A DNA stretch of 64,000 nt from Nocardioides marmorisolisilvae (GTDB taxonomy: Bacteria; Actinomycetota; Actinomycetes; Propionibacteriales; Nocardioidaceae). Where the stretch lies: assembly GCF_031656915.1 (NCBI RefSeq), contig NZ_CP134227.1:1736001-1800000 (forward strand). The letters are read 5' to 3'. The position numbers and the translations under genes are program-made. Below the pieces are notes generated by a model that saw only the letters and a list, made by a program, of their open reading frames with translations, was not told where the DNA came from and did no database searches. Shown one piece after another: positions 44,090 to 50,991 of this stretch (within the stretch, counting starts at the first letter, position 1; each line of letters opens with the position of its first letter).

Positions 44090-45358
44090 TCAGCCGAGGG
44101 TGACCGGGAGCGACTCCACGCCGTACACGATCGACTTGGCGTGGAACTCCAGCTCGGAAGGGTTGACTGCGAGGCGCATGTCGGGGAACCGGCGGGCCAG
44201 GGCGGGGTACGCGGCGCGGAGCTCCATCCGTGCGAGCTCGGCGCCGACGCACCGGTGCAGACCGTGGCCGAACGCGACGTGGTTCGACGACGCTGCGGAC
44301 GGGCAGAACTGCTCGCCCGGGGTCGACCGTGGGTCCCGCGAGGCGGCGGGCAGGTGGGCCAGCATCACCGACCCCTTGCGGATCAGATGGCCGCCGACCA
44401 TGACGTCCTCCTTGGCGAACCGCGGGAACGCCACCTGTACGACGGCCAGGTGCCGGAGCAGCTCCTCGACGATAGGGTCGACCGCCTCCGGCTCCTCGGC
44501 GATCCGTCGCCACAGCTCGCGGTCCTGCAGCAGCACCAGGGTGCCGAGCGCCAGCATCGAGGCGCTGGTCTCCATGCCTCCGTTGAACGCGCCGTCGGCG
44601 AGCCCGCCGAGGTCGAAGTCGTTGATCTCGTCGCCGTGCTCGCGGATGATCTGCCCTATCAGGCCCGGCCCCGGGTCGAGCCGCTGTCGCGTGGTCTCGG
44701 CGAGCAGGAACTCCCGTGAGCCGCTGATGGCGCCCACCGCGCCGACGCCGCCTTGGGAGACGTCGAAGCGCGCGGTGCCCAGCTGGCGGAACGTGTCCCG
44801 ACGGTCCTCGGGCAGCCCGAGGAGGTCACAGATGACGCCGAACGGAACCGGGAAGGCGAAGGTCTGTACCAGGTCGACGACGCCGTCGACGGCAGCCGCG
44901 GCCGCGGTCTCGTCCATCTGCCGGGTGATGATCGTGTTGATCCGCGGCTCGAGACGCTGGAGTCGCCGCCGGGTGAACTCCGGGGTGAGCAGCTTACGCT
45001 GCCGGGTGTGCTCGGGCGGGTCGGTGAACCCCAGGCCGCCGATGTCTCCGCTCTGCACGTCACCGCTGGCTCCCATGAGGTGCCGGATGTCGGTGGAGTG
45101 GTGAACGTTGCCGAGGACCTCGCGCGCCTCGTCGTACCCGGTGATCAGCCAGATGTCGAGACCCATGAACGACGTCAGTCGCTGCACCGGGTCGACGGCA
45201 CGGTCGCGGGCGAGTCGTGCAGGCGGGTCGACGCCGTCACGCAGCAGCGGCCACGCGAGGCGGTCCGGGACGCGATCGAGCTTGCTCAGGTCGATCACAC
45301 CCGCACGGGCGATCAGCCGGGAGCGCACGGCAGCACGGAACGAGGCAACCACGCTCAT
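44090..45358 (-). CDS. cytochrome P450
   Basis: Bacterial class I P450 of 422 aa. The heme-binding loop FGHGLHRCVGAELARMEL places the thiolate at Cys370; the I-helix motif is GGMETS (260-265), with Glu in the place of the usual acid before Thr; the K-helix ExxR is EELLR (298-302). No ferredoxin or reductase gene is adjacent, so redox partners must lie elsewhere. GGAAGG precedes the ATG at 45358. It is convergent with the sugar kinase gene and appears to be a single-gene unit. Its substrate is not known; nearby steroid-type genes are only weak guidance. Confidence 0.93.
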   Translation of the reverse strand: MSVVASFRAAVRSRLIARAGVIDLSKLDRVPDRLAWPLLRDGVDPPARLARDRAVDPVQRLTSFMGLDIWLITGYDEAREVLGNVHHSTDIRHLMGASGDVQSGDIGGLGFTDPPEHTRQRKLLTPEFTRRRLQRLEPRINTIITRQMDETAAAAAVDGVVDLVQTFAFPVPFGVICDLLGLPEDRRDTFRQLGTARFDVSQGGVGAVGAISGSREFLLAETTRQRLDPGPGLIGQIIREHGDEINDFDLGGLADGAFNGGMETSASMLALGTLVLLQDRELWRRIAEEPEAVDPIVEELLRHLAVVQVAFPRFAKEDVMVGGHLIRKGSVMLAHLPAASRDPRSTPGEQFCPSAASSNHVAFGHGLHRCVGAELARMELRAAYPALARRFPDMRLAVNPSELEFHAKSIVYGVESLPVTLG

Positions 45359-45471
45359 TGCCCACTACCTTCCTGTTCCCCCGGATCGGACACGCAGAGG
45401 ATACCGGGAGTACCTCCATCGTCCGCGCACGGCAGGCCGACGGCGCGGCCGCGCAGGGCCGGCGGTGGGAA

Positions 45472-45888
45472 CTACCGGTCGGTGATTCGGCGCGACTGCG
45501 CCCGGCCAGTGCCGGTGTCACCCTCGTCGGCGAAGCGGACCGGGCCCACCTCCGCGCGGTCCCCTTCCAGGTTGATCCGGTCCTCTGCCTCGATCAGGCC
45601 CCGCACCCGCTCGCGCAGAGTCTCGGTGCCGCGCGGGCAGGGGATCAGCACATCGGTCGATCCGCCCGAGTCCTGGCTGTCGGGCAGCGCCTCGATGCCG
45701 CCCTGGCGCAGCGCGCTGAGCACCACGATCGGGTCCCGCCCCTGCGGCACCCTGTAGCGCAGCATCGGGACCTCGCGCTCCTTGAGCTCCTGGGTCTCCT
45801 TGCTCTTCTGGCCAGCGAAGGCGAAGACCGCCACGCAGGCGATCACGAACAGCACCAAGAAGACGAGACCGACGATGACGAACTGCAC
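45472..45888 (-). CDS. small membrane-anchored protein of unknown function
   Basis: Protein of 138 aa. One N-terminal transmembrane helix (QFVIVGLVFLVLFVIACVAVF) is followed by a soluble domain of about 110 residues: PMLRYRVPQGRDPIVVLSAL, then QGGIEALPDSQDSGGSTDVLIP, a helix RERVRGLIEAEDRINLEG, and a basic tail. The ACT-like beta-alpha-beta pattern is suggestive only. The GTG at 45888, with GGAGG ten bases upstream, is preferred over a longer ATG form. It lies between P450 and the binding lipoprotein on the same strand; no known family was recognised. Confidence 0.7.
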   Translation of the reverse strand: MQFVIVGLVFLVLFVIACVAVFAFAGQKSKETQELKEREVPMLRYRVPQGRDPIVVLSALRQGGIEALPDSQDSGGSTDVLIPCPRGTETLRERVRGLIEAEDRINLEGDRAEVGPVRFADEGDTGTGRAQSRRITDR

Positions 45889-45964
45889 GGGGCACCTCCG
45901 AAGCCGACGCACCGCTCCCGTACCCGTGCCCGGACGCCACAAACACCGCAGAGCCCGGGCGAGG

Positions 45965-47503
45965 TCAGTTCAGCTTGGTCGAGCCGTGGCAGAGATACCT
46001 GCGCCCACCGACCGGTTGCCAGTGGCCGTTCTCCAGGCGCAGGAACCGCCAGCAGCTCGAGTTGACCTTCGGGCCGACCGCCTGCGGCGCGTGCATGCCG
46101 TGATCGGTCCAGCCGTCGACGTGCCGGACCCGGTCGACCAGGGCCGCCCTGGTGAGCCGTCCACCGAGCCCGGCGGCCTCCGCGCCGAACAGCCGGGCCG
46201 CGGACCAGGCGAAAATGCCGAAGTACGACGGCGCCGCTCCCGGCGCGACCTGCTGCAGCCAGGCCTCGTAGAGCCGCAGCTCCTTGCTGGTCGACGCCTC
46301 CTCCAGCGGCGTGAAGTCGATGAACACGAAGGCACCGTTCACCGCGCTTCCGCCGGACTTCACGAAGGTCGGGTCGTAGGCGGTCGGGTCGAGAAGGAAC
46401 ACGTCGGGCTTGAAGTCGGCGTTCTGCATCGCCTGGGCCAGGCGGACGGCCTCGTCCTGGGAGCCGACGAACTGGACCCAGCGGACCCCCTTCTGCTTCA
46501 TCTTCTGCACGTACGGCGTGTAGTTGAACTCGGCCACGTCGAACGACGCGGAGTAGACGAACCGCATGCCCCGCTTCTGCTCCACGGCCTGCTGGGTGCG
46601 AGCGTTCTCGACCGACGCGGCTGCGTTCACGTAGAGCATCGCGGCGTGCTGGGTCGACGCGTGGTAGTGCGCGAGGAAGAAGTCCGGCACGGCGTTCTGG
46701 AAGGCGTGCAGGTCGGTGGCCTGGGCTCCGAAGCACGTGGTGCAGGCGTTGCGTGCGTCCGAGACGGCCGCGGCTCGAAGGTCGGGCAGGCCGCACTTCT
46801 GCGCCGTACCGGCGCCACCGGAGTCGAAGGCCGACATCGATCCGACTGCGGCGAAGGCGTTGCTGCACGCCTTCAGGTAAGCGGCCTGGTCGGCCGTCGG
46901 GTCGGTGCGGCTGTCCATCGGCAGCAGGGTGAGCTTGCGGCCGCACAACGAGGTGGTCGCGTTGAAGTAGGCGACGTACGCCTTGACCGCCTGCTGGGCC
47001 GAGGTGAAGATGCCCGGCACCGGACCGCTGATGTCGGCGACGTTGGCGATGGTGATCGTCTTGTCGGTGATCCCGGTCTGGTTGTGGAAGCCGGCGCAGG
47101 AGGCTCGTGCACCACCGGTGGCCGAGGTGCCGGCCGTCGCGGTGCGGGTCCCGCCGGACGGACCGGGCTGTCCCGACGCCGTACCGCTCGCCGTACCCGT
47201 ACCCGCACTGGCGCCCCCGCCCGACGTCGAGGATCTGGTCGACCCAGCCGGGTCACCGGACGTGCTCTGTGCGCTCCCGGTGCCGCCGGCGCCCGGGTCC
47301 GATGTGGTGCTCGATGACCCGCCATCGGCTGCGCCGCCGGCGACCTGGCCCTGCACCGCGTCATTGGCGGCGCGCACGTACGACGGCGACAGCGCTGAGC
47401 CGCCGCACGCGGTGACCAGCGCCGAGACGGCCAGCGCGACACCCAGCAGCGCCACCGTGCGTCCCCGTGCACTGCGTCTCCGTGCACTCTGGCTCCGGCC
47501 CAC
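45965..47503 (-). CDS. orphan ABC-type substrate-binding lipoprotein (Leu/Ile/Val-type fold) with long Ser/Gly/Thr linker
   Basis: Exported lipoprotein of 512 aa. The lipobox is LVTAC (Cys33). Residues about 55-140 are a low-complexity Gly/Ser/Thr/Ala linker, then a type I periplasmic-binding fold: ITIANVADISGPVPGIFTSA, KLTLLPMDSRTDPTADQAAY, and paired Cys (KACSNAF; RNACTTCFG). No permease or ATPase lies nearby, so it may be a sensor or cell-surface protein rather than a transporter part. The GTG at 47503 is chosen because GGAGGG lies seven bases upstream; a TTG at 47560 or ATG at 47530 would lengthen it. Confidence 0.75.
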   Translation of the reverse strand: MGRSQSARRRSARGRTVALLGVALAVSALVTACGGSALSPSYVRAANDAVQGQVAGGAADGGSSSTTSDPGAGGTGSAQSTSGDPAGSTRSSTSGGGASAGTGTASGTASGQPGPSGGTRTATAGTSATGGARASCAGFHNQTGITDKTITIANVADISGPVPGIFTSAQQAVKAYVAYFNATTSLCGRKLTLLPMDSRTDPTADQAAYLKACSNAFAAVGSMSAFDSGGAGTAQKCGLPDLRAAAVSDARNACTTCFGAQATDLHAFQNAVPDFFLAHYHASTQHAAMLYVNAAASVENARTQQAVEQKRGMRFVYSASFDVAEFNYTPYVQKMKQKGVRWVQFVGSQDEAVRLAQAMQNADFKPDVFLLDPTAYDPTFVKSGGSAVNGAFVFIDFTPLEEASTSKELRLYEAWLQQVAPGAAPSYFGIFAWSAARLFGAEAAGLGGRLTRAALVDRVRHVDGWTDHGMHAPQAVGPKVNSSCWRFLRLENGHWQPVGGRRYLCHGSTKLN

Positions 47504-47620
47504 CAACTGTCCCTCCCGAGGTCCCGGCATCGGCGACGTCCGCCGCTGTTGCCTCATCAACAGTGTCCGGAGTGCCCGGGTTATGCCCCGGTCATACTCA
47601 AGGCCGCGAGGGGGCGTCGC

Positions 47621-48394
47621 TCAGAGGCCGGTGAAGTCGGGCTCACGGCCCTCGGCGAAGGCGCTCAGCGCCTCCAGGTTGGCCGGTCCGCCCATCAGCG
47701 TGGCGAAGGCGGTGTTCTCGCGCTCTCGGGCGTCGACGATCCCGGCGCGCAGGGGCTCGGTCATCGTGTGCTTGACGGCCACGAGGCTGGCGACCGGCTG
47801 TCGCGCGATCACCTCGGCGTGCCGGCGTGCGGTCGACAGCAGCTCGTCGGGCGGGCAGACCTTGAACACCAGGCCCGCCGCCAAAGCCTCCTCCGCACTG
47901 ACCCACTCGCCGGAGAGCAGCATCCACGCGGCGTTCTGTCGACCGATGAGACGCGGCAGCAGGTAGCTGGACGCCGCCTCCGGCGCGACGCCGAGGCTGG
48001 CGAACGGGAACCTCAGCCGTGCTGTGGAGGACATCAGCACCAGATCGGCGAAGCCGAGCACGGTCGCGCCGATCCCCAGCCCGATCCCATTGACGGCGCA
48101 CACGAGCGGCTTGGGGAAGTCGACCAGGGCGTCCAGCAGGCCGGGGAAGCCGTGGCCTCCTCCGGGCGCCGCCGCGTCGGTGGCGAGCCGCCGCATCTCC
48201 CTGAGGTCCGTGCCGGCGCTGAACGCACGACCGGACCCGGTGAGGAGGACCACGGCCACCTCCGGGTCGGTCGCCGCATCGGCGAGCGCGGTCGCTGTCG
48301 CGTCGTACAGCTCCGCATTGAAGGCGTTGAGCGCCTCAGGCCGGTTCAGGGTGAGCGTGCGCACCCGAGCGCTGTCCGCGACCTCGAGGATCAT
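47621..48394 (-). CDS. enoyl-CoA hydratase/isomerase family protein
   Basis: Crotonase-fold protein of 257 aa. The oxyanion-hole segments are GRAFSAGTDLREM and CAVNGIGLGIGATVLGFADL, with a Glu-equivalent region in SLGVAPEAASSYLLPRLIG. Crotonases hydrate enoyl-CoA, isomerise double bonds or cleave rings; the catalytic Glu pair is not clearly conserved, so the reaction is uncertain. The ATG at 48394 overlaps the stop of the upstream carboxymuconolactone-decarboxylase-like gene (ATGA). It is the last gene of a three-gene operon reading away from a KstR-like operator, which points to steroid or related acyl-CoA catabolism. Confidence 0.88.
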   Translation of the reverse strand: MILEVADSARVRTLTLNRPEALNAFNAELYDATATALADAATDPEVAVVLLTGSGRAFSAGTDLREMRRLATDAAAPGGGHGFPGLLDALVDFPKPLVCAVNGIGLGIGATVLGFADLVLMSSTARLRFPFASLGVAPEAASSYLLPRLIGRQNAAWMLLSGEWVSAEEALAAGLVFKVCPPDELLSTARRHAEVIARQPVASLVAVKHTMTEPLRAGIVDARERENTAFATLMGGPANLEALSAFAEGREPDFTGL

Positions 48395-48801
48395 GCGTCC
48401 TTCTCTGCTCCGTCCGCGCCCTTGCGCGCGGCGCGGGCGGCCTTGCCGATGGCCTCTTCCACGATGCCGTTCAGCCGAGCGCCCATCGGCCAGCCGGCGT
48501 AGTGACACAGGAAGATCACCACCTCGCGCAACGCGTCGGCGTCCAGCTCGTCGTTGGCCAGCGCCGCCGGCACCTGGATGCCCAGGACGTCGGCCTGGCC
48601 GGTGCCGGCGAGGAGACCGATCAGCAGCAGCCGCCGGTCACGGTCGGACAGGCCGGGCCGGTTCCAGATGTCGGCGAACAGGTGGTCGGCGGTGTAGCCG
48701 AAGAAGTCGCCGGCACCATCGGACATCTCGAATCCGTAGACCTTCTCCATGGTCTCCAGCCCACGGCGCCGCAGCTCCGGCAGTTCATCGAACGCGCCCA
48801 T
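48391..48801 (-). CDS. carboxymuconolactone decarboxylase/AhpD-family protein
   Basis: Small all-helical protein of 136 aa of the CMD family: RGLETMEKVYGFEM, LSDRDRRLLLIGLLAGTGQ, and DALREVVIFLCHYAGWP, the usual second-half signature. The CxxC pair of AhpD peroxidases is absent, since the relevant segment reads FLCHYAGWP with one Cys. This favours a non-redox, decarboxylase-like role, but function is not fixed. ATG at 48801 overlaps the stop of the upstream dehydrogenase (TGATG), and its stop overlaps the enoyl-CoA hydratase start, so all three are co-translated. Confidence 0.85.
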   Translation of the reverse strand: MGAFDELPELRRRGLETMEKVYGFEMSDGAGDFFGYTADHLFADIWNRPGLSDRDRRLLLIGLLAGTGQADVLGIQVPAALANDELDADALREVVIFLCHYAGWPMGARLNGIVEEAIGKAARAARKGADGAEKDA

Positions 48802-49667
48802 CAATCCTCCTCCGTCGTGCTCGCTGCAAGGCCGAGCCCAGGCCCCAGTCGTGCCAGCGCCAACCTCGCCAGGGGTACGTCGACGCCGAGGTCGTCGGCC
48901 AGGTCGGTGGCGAACCGCAGGTCCTTCTCCCCCAGCGCGCGGACGTGCTCGAAGATGCCCAGCCACGGGTCGTGCGCACCGATCGGCTCCGTCGTCGCCC
49001 GGTGCATGATCGCGCCGGGTCCGCCGGTGAGCGCGTCGGTATGCCGGACGACCCTGCCGAGCTCAACCAGATCGAGCCCGGAGGCCTCCGCCAGCCGCTG
49101 GGCCTCGGTGGCCGCGGTGAACGAGACGAAGTGCAGCAGGTTGCGGGCCAGCTTCATCCGGGTGCCGGCCCCGATCGGGCCGGCGTGCACGACATGGGAC
49201 CCCATCACCCCCAGCGGCGCCGCACAGGCGCCGTACGCCGCGTCGCTGCCGCCCACCATGATCGCCAGCGTGCCGTCGGCCGCGCCCATGGCTCCGCCGC
49301 TGACCGGGGCGTCGACGACCTGGACGCCGTGCCATCGGCAGATGTCCTCCATGGACGCCGGGGTGTCGGGCGCGACGGTCGAGTGGATCGCCACGGTCAG
49401 GCCCTCCCGGCCGGTGCCGAGGATCTCACCGACGACGTCGCGGACCTGCTCGTCGTCGCGCACCATCACGCAGACCACGTCGACGTGGCCGGCCAGATCG
49501 GCCACGCTCGAGGCCACCGACGCTCCCGCCGCCGCCAGCTCGGTGAGCGGATCCGGTGCGACGTCGTACACCCACAGCGGGTGCTCGGAGCCCGCCAGCC
49601 TCAACGCCATCGGCTTGCCGATGTTGCCCAGCCCGATGAATCCGACCGAGGACACGATCTCGCTCAC
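48801..49667 (-). CDS. NAD(P)-dependent beta-hydroxyacid dehydrogenase (3-hydroxyisobutyrate dehydrogenase family)
   Basis: Oxidoreductase of 288 aa. Rossmann motif GFIGLGNIGKPMA, substrate motif DAPVSGGAMGAADGTLAIM (the conserved SGG loop), and the catalytic-Lys helix in GAGTRMKLARNLLHF. This is the 3-hydroxyisobutyrate/2-hydroxy-3-oxopropionate dehydrogenase family. The GTG at 49667 is supported by GGGAGGCG upstream; the longer frame from 49691 is not preferred. It is the first gene of the operon and lies 38 bp from the KstR-like site. It may oxidise a branched hydroxyacid released during sterol side-chain or ring degradation. Confidence 0.88.
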   Translation of the reverse strand: MSEIVSSVGFIGLGNIGKPMALRLAGSEHPLWVYDVAPDPLTELAAAGASVASSVADLAGHVDVVCVMVRDDEQVRDVVGEILGTGREGLTVAIHSTVAPDTPASMEDICRWHGVQVVDAPVSGGAMGAADGTLAIMVGGSDAAYGACAAPLGVMGSHVVHAGPIGAGTRMKLARNLLHFVSFTAATEAQRLAEASGLDLVELGRVVRHTDALTGGPGAIMHRATTEPIGAHDPWLGIFEHVRALGEKDLRFATDLADDLGVDVPLARLALARLGPGLGLAASTTEED

Positions 49668-49704
49668 CTGACGCCTCCCCCTCGTGTGCACATGACCAGC
49701 AGAC

Positions 49705-49718
49705 TAGAACGTGTTTCA
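49705..49718. promoter_or_regulatory. site matching the KstR operator consensus
   Basis: TAGAACGTGTTTCA matches the published KstR motif TnnAACnnGTTnnA at every defined position. It lies between divergent genes, 38 bp from the dehydrogenase start and immediately before the ATG at 49719. TAGAAC within it could serve as a -10, giving a nearly leaderless transcript for the plus-strand gene. KstR represses cholesterol-catabolism genes in mycobacteria and rhodococci. Confidence 0.6.
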
Positions 49719-50972
49719 ATGTTTGGCACCATGTCCGCTCTCCCCTCTCACCCACCGAGCAGGTACGTCGGCCTGGCACGGGGTGACCTCGCCCGCCTCG
49801 TCCCGGAGCTGCTGCTCTGCGGGCATCTGATCGACCGCGCCGGGATGGCGTGGTGCATCGAGGCGTGGGGGCGGGAGGAGATGACCCGGATCGCGATCGA
49901 GGAGTGGATGGGCGCCAGTCCTGTCTACACCCAGCGCATGCAGCGCGCGATGGTGTTCGAGGGCGACGACGTGGTCACGATCTTCAAGGGCCTGCAGCTC
50001 GACATCGGAGCACCGCCCCAGTTCATGGACTTCCGCTACGCGGTGCACGACCGGTGGCACGGCGAGTTCTGGCTGGACCACTGCGGGGCGCTGATGGACG
50101 TCGAGCCGATGGGCCAGGAGTACGTCGTGTCCATGTGCCACGACATCGAGGACCCGACCTTCGACGCGACCGCGGTCGCCACCAACCCCCGGGCGCGGAT
50201 GCGGCCGATCCATCGCCCCCCGCGCAGTCCGGCCGACCGGAGGCCGCACTGCGCGTGGACCGTGACCATCGACCCGAGCCACTCCGAGATCGCGCCGTCG
50301 GCGGCCACCGAGGCGGTGGCCCGCACCCGGGCGGCCACGACCGATCTGCAGGCGGTCGACCCCTCGGACGACGGGGTCCCCGACTACGCCGGCCCGTTGC
50401 TGGCCGACCTCGACTTCGCCACCTTCTCCCACGCGGCGCTGGTCCGGCTCGCCGACGAGGTCGCGCTGCAGATGCACCTGCTGAGCATCTCCTTCGTGCT
50501 CGCGCTCGGGCGGCGGTGCGGTCCCGATCAGGTGCGCGCCATCGCCACGCGCCAGTTGATCGGCAGCGCCGGGCTGACCGCCTCCCGGCTGCACCGCGCA
50601 CTGGGCCTCGGGCGTGACGTCAGTGGTGCCGCGCGACTGCTCGCACTGCACCCGGCCCTCAACCCCGCGGCGTACGTCGCGCTCGAGTCCACCGGCGACG
50701 GGGTGGTCGTGCACCGCTCACCGGCGCACGAGGACTCCGGCTGGCTGCCGCTGTGCGGCCCGCACGAGATCCGGCCGCTGCAGGCCGTCGTGCGGTCGGT
50801 CGCTCCGCACCTCGACGTTGAGGTCACCGGCAGTGCCACCGACTGGACCGCCCGCGTGGTCGAGCGGGACGCCCCGGTCCCCGAGTTCGAAGAGGTCGCG
50901 GTGGCCCGGTTGAGCACCGGCGCGGGCTTCGAGCTCACACCGCGCCGGTCGCTGCCGCTGACGCCCCTCTGA
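49719..50972 (+). CDS. conserved protein of unknown function, KstR-site associated
   Basis: Soluble protein of 417 aa (413 from the ATG at 49731). The N-terminal domain carries dense conserved-looking motifs: CGHLIDRAGMAWCIEAWG, FKGLQLDIGAPPQFMDFRY, DRWHGEFWLDHCGALMDVEP, YVVSMCHDIEDPTFDATA and RPPRSPADRRPHCAWTVTID. His, Cys and Asp clusters (HCGALMD; CHDIED) suggest a metal-dependent enzyme. A second half from about residue 200 is more variable. I do not recognise the family. It is divergent from the dehydrogenase operon across a site matching the KstR consensus, so a role in sterol-type catabolism is plausible. No ribosome site is seen for either start. Confidence 0.75.
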   Translation: MFGTMSALPSHPPSRYVGLARGDLARLVPELLLCGHLIDRAGMAWCIEAWGREEMTRIAIEEWMGASPVYTQRMQRAMVFEGDDVVTIFKGLQLDIGAPPQFMDFRYAVHDRWHGEFWLDHCGALMDVEPMGQEYVVSMCHDIEDPTFDATAVATNPRARMRPIHRPPRSPADRRPHCAWTVTIDPSHSEIAPSAATEAVARTRAATTDLQAVDPSDDGVPDYAGPLLADLDFATFSHAALVRLADEVALQMHLLSISFVLALGRRCGPDQVRAIATRQLIGSAGLTASRLHRALGLGRDVSGAARLLALHPALNPAAYVALESTGDGVVVHRSPAHEDSGWLPLCGPHEIRPLQAVVRSVAPHLDVEVTGSATDWTARVVERDAPVPEFEEVAVARLSTGAGFELTPRRSLPLTPL

Positions 50973-50991
50973 GGGACGCGGCCGACAGGGG

